Source: an uncultured Collinsella sp. (GTDB taxonomy: Bacteria > Actinomycetota > Coriobacteriia > Coriobacteriales > Coriobacteriaceae). From it: a DNA stretch of 13,515 nt. The DNA lies in the NCBI GenBank assembly GCA_900757235.1, contig CAAENB010000108.1:1-13515 (forward strand), given 5' to 3'. Each line of letters opens with the position of its first letter. The first letter of the stretch is position 1. The notes under the pieces were generated by a model. That model was not told where the DNA came from. It worked only from the letters and a program-made list of their open reading frames with translations, and searched no databases. The translations under genes were made by a program, and so were the position numbers. This document shows positions 7,658-13,515 of this stretch, one piece after another.

Positions 7658-8188
7658 TTAGGCGAGCTTGCGAGCGAGCTCTCGCACCTCTTCCAGCTTG
7701 GGCGAGGAGGCCATGCTGTCGCGCTCGGTCATACCGCTGATGGTGACAATGCCCTGGTCCTCCCACTTGCAGTATGCGCACGTGGACTTGTACATGGCGA
7801 TCGCCGCATCATAGACGCCCTCGCTGTGGCTATCGAGCAAAAGGGCCGTCTTGGTGAACGGGAAGCCCGTAGCACCGAAGGCGTACAGGCGGTCGATGAC
7901 AGCCTTCTCCTGCGCAGTGATATCGAACCAGTAGATAGGCGAGGCAAAGACGACCATATCTGCGTCTTTCAGCGACTCGATCACGTTGACCATGTCATCC
8001 TTCTGCACGCAGACGCCCTCATGAGCGAAGCAGTACTGGCATCCCAAGCAGCCGGCGATCTTCTTGCTGGCAACGCGGACGACCTCGACCGTATTGCCGC
8101 CCTCACGCGCGGTCTCGGCAAACGCCTCGACCATGGTATCTGTATTGGCGCCCTTACGCGGGCTACCGCTCAATACAACGATATTCAC
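7658..8188 (-). CDS. NADPH-dependent FMN reductase / iron-sulfur flavoprotein-like protein
   Basis: A 176-residue flavodoxin-fold protein. The phosphate-binding loop of the FMN_red family is clear: SGSPRKGANT at residues 7-16. SPIYWFDIT at 83-91 is the second flavin-contact loop of the multimeric flavodoxin group (WrbA-like). A cysteine cluster C47-xx-C50-xx-C53-x6-C60, followed by DDM, resembles the compact cluster of iron-sulfur flavoproteins (Isf), which hold a 4Fe-4S centre. A later pair, C137-xx-C140, is extra. It probably transfers electrons from a reduced carrier to a small substrate; the substrate cannot be read from the sequence. The start is the GTG at 8188, preceded by AAGGGAGA (8201-8194) at a normal distance. 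No membrane segment or signal peptide is seen. It diverges from the DUF262 gene. Confidence 0.88.
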   Translation of the reverse strand: MNIVVLSGSPRKGANTDTMVEAFAETAREGGNTVEVVRVASKKIAGCLGCQYCFAHEGVCVQKDDMVNVIESLKDADMVVFASPIYWFDITAQEKAVIDRLYAFGATGFPFTKTALLLDSHSEGVYDAAIAMYKSTCAYCKWEDQGIVTISGMTERDSMASSPKLEEVRELARKLA

Positions 8189-8431
8189 AAGAATCTCCCT
8201 TCTTCATGCCGCAGGCGCGCGGCACACATTTTGTTGTAACCAAAACGGATGGAGCTATTCAGACGTCTGTAGATCGCATCTCTCGCTCGCGCTCTCCAAA
8301 GAAGGTGCAAGCAGAAGCATCACGGACATTAATCAGCGCCGATATGGATCACGACATGAAACCGTAAGGGTTGGCCAGAGGTTGCCAGATTCAGTAGCTC
8401 GCAGCAATAGAGCGAATGACGACTTCGGCGA

Positions 8432-8437
8432 TATAAT
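8432..8437 (+). promoter_or_regulatory. Consensus -10 element (TATAAT) of the DUF262 operon
   Basis: A perfect TATAAT lies 40 bases before the ATG at 8478. No convincing -35 hexamer is found at 16-18 bases upstream, so expression may be weak or activator-dependent. The rest of the divergent intergenic stretch (8189-8431) shows no gene-like reading frame or RNA gene that I recognise. Confidence 0.5.
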
Positions 8438-8477
8438 CCGTGTCATCTTGATTGTTCCCGCGCGGAAGGTACAGCTC

Positions 8478-10211
8478 ATGTCCAAGCTCAACATCGACCA
8501 GCGATCGATTCGCGATCTTCTCACCGATAAGCGATCAGACTTCCTCATCCCCGACTACCAGAGGCCCTACGCCTGGGGCGAGGACGAATGCGCAACGCTG
8601 TGGGATGACCTATTCGCGTTCGCTTTTCCGGGCGATGACTACGAGCGCTTCGACAGCGAGAACGACGAATACTTCCTAGGACCCATCGTCACCTTTAAGA
8701 ACCTCTCTGGCCAACTCGAAATCATTGACGGCCAGCAGCGCCTCACCACCATCATGCTGCTGCTCCGCGCGTTCTACGACAAGTTCACCAACATGAAGGA
8801 TAAGCAGTCTGTGAAGATGCGCGAGGCAATCGCCCGTTGTGTATGGAAAACCGACGAGTTCGACGAGCCCGACATGGAACGCCTCAAGATCGACTCCGAG
8901 GTTGCATCGGACAACGACAAGAATGAATTCCTCGAGATTTTACGAGAGGGCAATGTAGGCGATGGCTGGAAGAGCGCCTATGCCCGCAACTTCGCTTTCT
9001 TCCAGAGGAAAATTGAGCAACTGGTGAGCGAGTGGCCCACCTACACCGTCTACATGGCCACACGCGTCATCAACAATGTGATACTGTTGCCCATTGAAGC
9101 GGAATCGCAGGACACCGCGCTACGCATCTTCTCGACTCTAAACGACCGAGGGTTGCCTCTCTCGGATGCCGACATCTTCAAGAGCCAGTTCTACAAGCAT
9201 TATTCCGACACGGGGCGCAAGGACGAGTTCATCCGTCGCTGGAAGGGACTCGAGGAGGGAGCGAACGCTATCTTCCGGCCCATGCGCGGCACACCAACCG
9301 ATGAGCTATTTACGCGCTACATGTACTACCGCCGCGCGAAGAAAGGCATCCGCGACACGACCACCGCATCGTTGCGCGACTTCTTCGGTGCCGATGGTTA
9401 CGCCATGCTCAAGGAGGACGCCACGCTCGCCGATCTCGAGGCGCTGCTCGGCTTCTGGAAACGCGTCGACGCGCAGGAAGGGTTCAGCGAGCGCGTGCTC
9501 CGCAGGCTCTTCGTGCTGAACTACGCCCCCAACGGCATGTGGACCTATCTGCTAAGCGTCTGGTTCCTTGCCAACAGCGACAGCAAAGGTGTCCTCGATG
9601 ACGAGGCACTCTACGGCTTTCTAAACAAGATCACGGCATTCATTTTCGCCTACGCCATTGAGCGACCCGGCGTGAACGCGCTGCGTTCGCCAGTGTATCC
9701 CGAGATGATCAACATCGTGGAGCACCGCCCGGTGGAGTTTCCTAACCACCACTTCAATCGCGCAAATATTGCTGAGCGATTCCGAACCTGCGTGTTCACC
9801 AACGGCAGGCCTGTAACAAAGTCCATACTCACTTGGTGGGCGTACGCAGACCCAGATCAACCACTCATGGACCTAGACACCACGCTCGAAATTGAGCACA
9901 TCTATGCCAAGAAGCGCAACGAGATAGACCCGCTCGTCGATCAATCCAGCCTGGAGGCGCTGGGTAACAAGGCGCTGCTCGAGAAGCGTGTAAACATCCG
10001 CGCGGCCGACTACAGATTCTGCGATAAACGCAAATACTATGAGGGATACACCGACGGCAATGGCAAGCGCAAAGCCGGAACAAAGATCACGGAACTCAAG
10101 CGCCTGGCACAAGTCATGGGAGACTTCACCGAAATAGACATCGCGACTCGCACGGCACGGATCATCGATGCCTTCGTGGACTACCTGGGCGACAACGGAC
10201 TTTTGAGCTAA
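8478..10211 (+). CDS. DUF262/DUF1524 protein, GmrSD-like restriction family
   Basis: A 577-residue protein with both halves of the GmrS-GmrD arrangement in one chain. DUF262 part: IPDYQRPYAW at residues 24-33, DGQQRLTT at 84-91 (nucleotide-binding and hydrolysis motif of this ParB-like fold) and STLNDRG at 219-225. DUF1524 part near the C-terminus: EHI at 473-475, LGN at 495-497, then N506, F514, K517 and Y520, matching the His-Me finger nuclease pattern H...N...N..F..K..Y. The usual EHIxPQ is EHIYAKK here. Family members include type IV enzymes that cut phage DNA carrying modified bases, as well as related defence nucleases; the target of this one is unknown. The frame stays open far upstream (to 8064), but that part is not protein-like; ATG 8478 has GGAAGGT (8464-8470) at 7 bases. 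It is followed 9 bases later by the DUF6508 gene. Confidence 0.9.
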   Translation: MSKLNIDQRSIRDLLTDKRSDFLIPDYQRPYAWGEDECATLWDDLFAFAFPGDDYERFDSENDEYFLGPIVTFKNLSGQLEIIDGQQRLTTIMLLLRAFYDKFTNMKDKQSVKMREAIARCVWKTDEFDEPDMERLKIDSEVASDNDKNEFLEILREGNVGDGWKSAYARNFAFFQRKIEQLVSEWPTYTVYMATRVINNVILLPIEAESQDTALRIFSTLNDRGLPLSDADIFKSQFYKHYSDTGRKDEFIRRWKGLEEGANAIFRPMRGTPTDELFTRYMYYRRAKKGIRDTTTASLRDFFGADGYAMLKEDATLADLEALLGFWKRVDAQEGFSERVLRRLFVLNYAPNGMWTYLLSVWFLANSDSKGVLDDEALYGFLNKITAFIFAYAIERPGVNALRSPVYPEMINIVEHRPVEFPNHHFNRANIAERFRTCVFTNGRPVTKSILTWWAYADPDQPLMDLDTTLEIEHIYAKKRNEIDPLVDQSSLEALGNKALLEKRVNIRAADYRFCDKRKYYEGYTDGNGKRKAGTKITELKRLAQVMGDFTEIDIATRTARIIDAFVDYLGDNGLLS

Positions 10212-10220
10212 GGAGCGAAC

Positions 10221-10565
10221 ATGTTCGAAAGACTAACCAAGTACGCTGGCAAGCTGGCGGACAGAAACATGAATGTCGAGTTTGGGGGCGGGACGTTCGG
10301 ACTCGAGGATTTCGTCGACGATTTCTATGGACTGGACGGGTTCGCGGACACCAGCTACTTCGAGACGCTTGAACGCCATAGCATCGACACCTCGGAAGGT
10401 ATAGACAGCTGCGACATCGACCATGGGGACATTGACCTGATACGTGCATGCATCACGTGGTGCGTTCGTGGCGACCGCTTTTGCGACGGACTCCTTGCCG
10501 CGCAAGCTAGGAGCGGGTTTCTGGACCGCTGCCTCTCCCGGCTGAAGGAGCTCGACGAGGGCTGA
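10221..10565 (+). CDS. Small DUF6508-like protein
   Basis: A 114-residue acidic protein. The C-terminal half carries the signature I associate with DUF6508: LIRACITWCVRGDRFCDG (residues 73-90) then a conserved LSRLKEL (105-111). The N-terminal half contains a FVDDFYGLD stretch and a short Tyr/Asp-rich region typical of the family. No catalytic motif, membrane segment or signal peptide is visible. The ribosome site AAGGAG overlaps the stop of the DUF262 gene and leaves 5 bases to the ATG, so the two genes are almost surely one transcriptional unit and may be translationally coupled. The pairing suggests an accessory, inhibitor or partner role for the nuclease-like protein, but this is inference from position. 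The start codon lies in the middle of a 12-base palindrome (10216-10227). Confidence 0.8.
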   Translation: MFERLTKYAGKLADRNMNVEFGGGTFGLEDFVDDFYGLDGFADTSYFETLERHSIDTSEGIDSCDIDHGDIDLIRACITWCVRGDRFCDGLLAAQARSGFLDRCLSRLKELDEG

Positions 10566-10661
10566 ACGGCAGCCACGAAGACGTCTGGCGCTGCGACAGC
10601 ACGGCGATGCGACAATGCCATGCCGTCCACTCCGTCATGCCACCAAATCAAAAGCGGAACC

Positions 10662-10684
10662 AACGCTCAATCTTGAGATGCGTT
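10662..10684. terminator. Hairpin between convergent DUF6508 and TetR genes
   Basis: AACGC (10662-10666) pairs with GCGTT (10680-10684), and TCAA pairs with TTGA inside, separated by TC and with a GAT bulge. It lies about 100 bases past each convergent gene end. No T-tract is adjacent, so a terminator role is tentative. A second, weaker inverted repeat (ACGGC/GCCGT) lies at 10601-10626. No gene-like frame is seen in 10566-10789. Confidence 0.3.
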
Positions 10685-10789
10685 AACCAAAGGACTCACG
10701 TTTCTGCCGGGAAGTCGAGAACGCGGGGCACACTGTGGCGCTTTATCCTCAGCTCATAGCTGCACTGCTTACTTGAAATGAACCCGTGG

Positions 10790-11350
10790 TCAAGATGAAC
10801 TACGAGAATCATAGCGGGCAGACACCGCCCGCATGCCCCCTTCGGAATAGGCGCTGAGCAGCTCCTGAGCGTGGGCAAACTCGGGCCCTCGCCTCCAACC
10901 GAGCAGGCGGTTGACCGCGAGATTTCCCTGGACGTTGTGGACGAAGAGCAGATAGGCGTCCTCGCGCGAAAGCCCAGTCTCCTCCATGATCGAGGGAATC
11001 ATCTGCTCGGCGCCGCGCTCGACGACGCGCTGTGCCACCCGGGCGTACGCGTCGTCATCCGAGTAGAGCAGATAATAGTCATCGTTTGCCGGCGGACGCT
11101 GGCAGAGGGCACCCGCCTCCGTTCCCTCGAGCGGCGGCACCGCCGCCAAGGCCTCGTCGATAAGCGCGTCGAGCAGGGCGAACTTGTCCTCGTAGTGCAG
11201 ATAGAACGTGCCACGGTTGATATCGGCGCGGCGACAGATATCCGCTACCGTCATCTTCGCGAAGCCGACCTCGGCCAGCAGCGCGAAGAACGCCTCCCGT
11301 ATGACCGAGAGTGTATAGCGTCGGCGACGATCGATCTTCCCCGCTTCCAT
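10790..11350 (-). CDS. TetR-family transcriptional regulator
   Basis: A 186-residue TetR/AcrR regulator. The N-terminal DNA-binding domain (about residues 8-62) is textbook: a basic opening helix (KIDRRRRYTLSVIREAFFALL), then the helix-turn-helix MTVADICRRADINRGTFYLHYEDK (33-56), where RGTFYLHY is the recognition helix. The C-terminal ligand domain (about 85-180) is helical and not informative about the ligand. ATG 11350 is chosen because GGAGGGG (11359-11353) precedes it closely; the TTG at 11377 has no ribosome site and would add nine residues before the conserved start. It is divergent from the sirtuin-like operon, and the shared intergenic DNA holds a 20-base palindrome on the promoter of that operon. 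This makes it the likely repressor of the sirtuin genes and possibly of itself, judged from arrangement only. Confidence 0.92.
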   Translation of the reverse strand: MEAGKIDRRRRYTLSVIREAFFALLAEVGFAKMTVADICRRADINRGTFYLHYEDKFALLDALIDEALAAVPPLEGTEAGALCQRPPANDDYYLLYSDDDAYARVAQRVVERGAEQMIPSIMEETGLSREDAYLLFVHNVQGNLAVNRLLGWRRGPEFAHAQELLSAYSEGGMRAVSARYDSRSSS

Positions 11351-11453
11351 TACCCCTCCAATTGCAACGCTCGACAATGCCCGGCAAACGCTCGTTTATC
11401 GACAGCAGGCCGAAGCTGTTCATTGCTCTTAAGCAAATCGACATGGATACTTT

Positions 11454-11473
11454 TTATAGACACCTGTTTATAA
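11454..11473. promoter_or_regulatory. 20-bp palindrome, likely TetR operator on the sirtuin operon promoter
   Basis: TTATAGACA-CC-TGTTTATAA has 9-base arms with one mismatched pair. Size and symmetry fit a TetR-family operator. It overlaps the -10 hexamer TATAAT (11469-11474), so occupancy should block transcription of the three sirtuin-like genes. Confidence 0.55.
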
Positions 11474-11487
11474 TAGCTGAAAGAAGG
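11469..11487 (+). promoter_or_regulatory. -10 element and ribosome binding site of the sirtuin-like operon
   Basis: TATAAT (11469-11474) is a perfect -10 hexamer; the best -35 (TGGATA at 11444-11449) is weak and at 19 bases. AAGAAGG (11481-11487) precedes the GTG start at 11494 by 6 bases, giving a very short leader. This decides the start of the first sirtuin gene over the upstream ATG at 11443, which lies before the promoter. Confidence 0.5.
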
Positions 11488-11493
11488 TATCCA

Positions 11494-12459
11494 GTGACCC
11501 TGTACGAGCAGCTCGTTATCGAGCTCACCAACCAATCGTTTTCCCTTCAGGCCGCCTACCGCAGCGGCGGCACGCCCTATGAGCTGAGTGACCGCGAGCC
11601 CGAGCCCTACGACCAGCAAATCAGGGACTTCGCCCGCATGATCGAGGAAGCCGATTGCGTGCTGGTGGGCGGGGCCTCTGGGCTCTCCGCGGCGGGCGGC
11701 GGCGACTTCTATTACGAGGACAACGCAACCTATCGCAGGCATTTCGGCAAATTCGCCGAGCGCTACGGTTTCAAGGGCGCTTTCGAGGGGTCGTTCTACC
11801 GCTGGCCCACCGCCGAGGCGCGCTGGGGATACCTCGCCACCTTCCTCGACACCACGCTCAACGCCCCGCTGCGCAAGCCCTACAGGGACCTCGACACCAT
11901 TCTCGCCGAGAAGGATTTCTTCGTGCTCACCACCAACCAGGACACGCAGTTTGTGAAGCTCTATCCCTGGGAGAAAGTGGCAGAGATCCAAGGCGACCAC
12001 CGCTTCTTTCAGTGCTCCCACTGTTGCACCGACGAGGTGTGGAACGCGGTCGAGCCGGTCTCCCACATGGTAGAGGCCATGGGAGACGGTCTGGAGGTTC
12101 CGACAGAGCTCGTGCCGCGCTGCCCGCACTGCGGAGCAGAGGCGTTCCCCTGGGTTCGCGGCTACGGCAACTTCCTGCAGGGCGAACTCTACGAGGAGCA
12201 GTACCGCAAGGTGTCCGACTGGCTCGACGCGCACGCACGGCAGAGGATCCTCTTCCTCGAGCTGGGTGTGGGCCGCATGACGCCCGCGTTTATCCAGGAG
12301 CCGTTCTGGGCCCTCACGGCGCAGTTACCGCAGGCCAGCTACATCGCCGTAAACAACAAGACGCAGTTTCTCCCCCGCGCGATCGAGGATCGGGGGCTCG
12401 CCGTTCGCGCCGACATCGCCGACGTGCTCGCCGACGTGCGCAAGACGCTGGGGAGGTAG
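11494..12459 (+). CDS. Sirtuin-like NAD-dependent protein, class M (SirTM)-like, copy 1
   Basis: A 321-residue SIR2-fold protein. NAD-binding loop: VGGASGLSAAGG at residues 58-69, corresponding to the GAGxS...SG element. TTNQDTQF at 146-153 takes the place of the TQNIDxLH motif. EIQGD at 164-168 sits where other sirtuins carry the catalytic His; Gln-Gly-Asp there is what I recall for the macrodomain-linked SirTM group. Zinc ligands are present: C174-xx-C177 and C210-xx-C213. LELGVG (255-260) and YIAVNN (283-288) are the late Rossmann elements. SirTM enzymes ADP-ribosylate lipoylated GcvH-like carrier proteins in bacteria, reversed by a macrodomain hydrolase; the substrate here is unknown because those partners are not in the window. 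The GTG start has a ribosome site at 11481-11487. The next gene begins 3 bases after the stop. Confidence 0.85.
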   Translation: MTLYEQLVIELTNQSFSLQAAYRSGGTPYELSDREPEPYDQQIRDFARMIEEADCVLVGGASGLSAAGGGDFYYEDNATYRRHFGKFAERYGFKGAFEGSFYRWPTAEARWGYLATFLDTTLNAPLRKPYRDLDTILAEKDFFVLTTNQDTQFVKLYPWEKVAEIQGDHRFFQCSHCCTDEVWNAVEPVSHMVEAMGDGLEVPTELVPRCPHCGAEAFPWVRGYGNFLQGELYEEQYRKVSDWLDAHARQRILFLELGVGRMTPAFIQEPFWALTAQLPQASYIAVNNKTQFLPRAIEDRGLAVRADIADVLADVRKTLGR

Positions 12460-12462
12460 CGC

Positions 12463-13161
12463 ATGGAGACGGCGAAAGCAGTTCGCATAGGCAGGGCGCT
12501 AGCCGAAGCGGATCTTGTCATCATCGGCGCTAGCAACGGACTCGACATGGCGGAGGGGCTCAACCTTTTCTGCGCCGATGCTCATTTCCAAGAGGCGTAC
12601 GGGGACCTCGCCCAGGCAGACGGCATCGGCTGCATACTGCAGGGGCTCGCTTCCCCGGATGCCAGCGTGCGACGCCGATGGGCCGAGCGGTTCCATCAAA
12701 AGGAGTATCTCGAATATGAGCCCGGCTCGCTCATGAACGGGCTGCGGCGTCTTACGGAGCACGCCGACACCTTCGTGGTCACATGCAACATCGACGGGCA
12801 CTTCGCGCGCGCCGGGTTCGACGAGGAGCGCGTGCTCGAGACTGAGGGGAGCACGCGCACGTCGGTTGACGAGCGGTGCCTCGCCCATCCAGACGCCCTC
12901 GCCATGGCCCAGCTCGACGAGCTCGCGCGTCTTGTGCAAGCCCATCGCAACGGCAGGGTCGCCATCCTCGAACTTGGCGTGGGACTGCACAACGGCGTCA
13001 TAAAGCGCATGCTCGCCCAGATCGCGAACGCCTGCGAGCACGCCACCTACATCGTGTTCAACTACGGCCAGGCCATGGCGCCCGACGCTTCGTGCGAGAC
13101 GATTCTCGTTGACGGCGATATGGCCCCGGCTTTCGAGGAGATCGCCCGATGCCACCCCTAG
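12463..13161 (+). CDS. Sirtuin-like protein, copy 2, lacking the zinc-binding segment
   Basis: A 232-residue SIR2-fold relative of the flanking genes. Recognisable parts: DLVIIGASNGLDMAEG (17-32) as the degenerate NAD loop, VVTCNIDGHFARAGF (105-119) matching the NIDxH motif region, and AILELGVGLHNGVIKRML (167-184). The zinc-ribbon region between these motifs, roughly 50 residues in copy 1, is missing: no CxxC pairs remain, and the QGD motif reads EGS (128-130). Length and missing residues suggest a non-catalytic or regulatory paralogue, or one with altered activity. It has no frameshift or internal stop, so it looks maintained rather than decaying. The ATG lies 3 bases after the stop of copy 1 with GGGAGG (12451-12456) as ribosome site, and the stop overlaps the start of copy 3 by 13 bases, so expression is coupled. 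Confidence 0.8.
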   Translation: METAKAVRIGRALAEADLVIIGASNGLDMAEGLNLFCADAHFQEAYGDLAQADGIGCILQGLASPDASVRRRWAERFHQKEYLEYEPGSLMNGLRRLTEHADTFVVTCNIDGHFARAGFDEERVLETEGSTRTSVDERCLAHPDALAMAQLDELARLVQAHRNGRVAILELGVGLHNGVIKRMLAQIANACEHATYIVFNYGQAMAPDASCETILVDGDMAPAFEEIARCHP

Positions 13162-13515
13162 AAAGAGAAGCGCGTAGGCTTCGAAGCCTTATCGATGATG
13201 CCGACGCCATCATCGTCGGCATCGGCTCGGGCATGTCGAGCGCCGCCGGGTTCAACCATTACAACCGTGCGGGCATGGCGCGCGCAGGAATGGCGGACTG
13301 GCAGCAAGCCTTTGGCTTCAAGAGCCTTTTCGACGGCTTCTACCACCTCTACCCCAGCCTCGAGCAGCAATGGGCATACTATGCGCGATACATCGACTTC
13401 ACGCTGCGCGAGCCGACCTCGCAGCCCTATCTCGACCTACGGTCCCTCATCGGCCATAAGGACTACTTCATCCTGAGCACCAATGTGGACACCCAAGTCG
13501 AGAAGACGTTTCCCA
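13149..13515 (+). CDS. Sirtuin-like protein, copy 3, 5' part only (cut by the right edge)
   Basis: The 122 visible residues begin MPPLEREARRLRSLIDDADA. The NAD loop is IIVGIGSGMSSAAG (21-34), closer to the canonical form than in copy 2. The stretch FGFKSLFDGFYHLYPSLEQQ (55-74) aligns well with YGFKGAFEGSFYRWPTAEAR of copy 1, and ILSTNVDTQVEKTFP (108-122) aligns with the TTNQDTQF region, so copies 1 and 3 are close paralogues. The ATG at 13149 lies inside the end of copy 2 (13-base overlap in another frame), with GAGGAG at 13135-13140 as ribosome site. The zinc and catalytic segments lie beyond the window, so activity cannot be judged. Confidence 0.85.
   Translation, partial: MPPLEREARRLRSLIDDADAIIVGIGSGMSSAAGFNHYNRAGMARAGMADWQQAFGFKSLFDGFYHLYPSLEQQWAYYARYIDFTLREPTSQPYLDLRSLIGHKDYFILSTNVDTQVEKTFP

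Noticed and set aside
7494..7781. Minus-strand frame downstream of the flavoprotein, possible frameshifted tail
   Set aside because: The flavoprotein already has a complete family length of 176 residues, and the alternative frame is Arg/Cys-rich without motifs.
8064..8477. Extension of the DUF262 frame upstream to 8064
   Set aside because: The added 138 residues overlap the opposite-strand flavoprotein gene and are not protein-like; the ATG at 8478 has a good ribosome site and matches the family start.
10216..10227. LexA box at the DUF6508 start
   Set aside because: The half-sites CGAAC and GTTCG are separated by 2 bases rather than the required 4, and the position at the start codon within an operon is not typical.
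11311..11493. Earlier starts for sirtuin copy 1 (ATG at 11311 or 11443)
   Set aside because: These lie upstream of the TATAAT promoter, overlap the TetR gene or its leader, and encode no conserved sirtuin sequence.
11655..12533. Plus-strand open frame of 292 codons overlapping sirtuin copies 1 and 2
   Set aside because: Arg/Gly/Pro-rich out-of-frame translation without motifs; the sirtuin frames carry clear NAD-binding motifs.

Overview
The window looks like chromosomal DNA from a GC-rich actinobacterium of the class Coriobacteriia, most like Collinsella or a relative. This rests on the strong G/C preference at third codon positions, the protein styles and a mycobacterial/Gram-positive type LexA box. 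It is inferred, not proven. No rRNA, tRNA, CRISPR array or insertion sequence was found.

Layout. (1) 1-130: possible start of a minus-strand membrane protein cut by the edge. (2) 164-269: a dense cluster of ACTCGG/CCGAGT palindromes directly before a DUF234-type AAA ATPase (270-1652). (3) 1690-1750: a perfect LexA-type box and a promoter, followed by a two-gene operon for a divergent type IIA topoisomerase (ParE-like 1805-3802, ParC-like 3848-6088). (4) A GC-rich hairpin, then two minus-strand genes: a DUF4143-type AAA ATPase (7477-6188) and a flavodoxin-fold NADPH-dependent FMN reductase-like protein with a cysteine cluster (8188-7658). (5) A plus-strand pair: a DUF262/DUF1524 protein of the GmrSD-like family (8478-10211) and a small DUF6508 protein (10221-10565). 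(6) A TetR regulator (11350-10790, minus), divergent from a tightly packed operon of three sirtuin-like genes (11494-12459, 12463-13161, 13149 to beyond the right edge). A 20-bp palindrome sits on the -10 element of that operon.

How the parts may work together. The ParE/ParC pair forms one enzyme. Its LexA box suggests DNA-damage induction, and the quinolone-contact serine of ParC is alanine, so it may be a damage-induced, quinolone-tolerant decatenase. The sirtuin-like genes resemble the class M (SirTM) ADP-ribosyltransferases of bacteria. Copies 1 and 3 look intact where visible, and copy 2 has lost the zinc-binding segment, so this may be a multi-subunit NAD-dependent modification system under TetR control. 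The DUF262-DUF6508 pair is a candidate restriction or defence module. The two DUF234/DUF4143 ATPases have lower-GC surroundings and look like mobile accessory genes. The LexA, TetR and palindrome assignments are read from the sequence by eye and are inferences about regulation.
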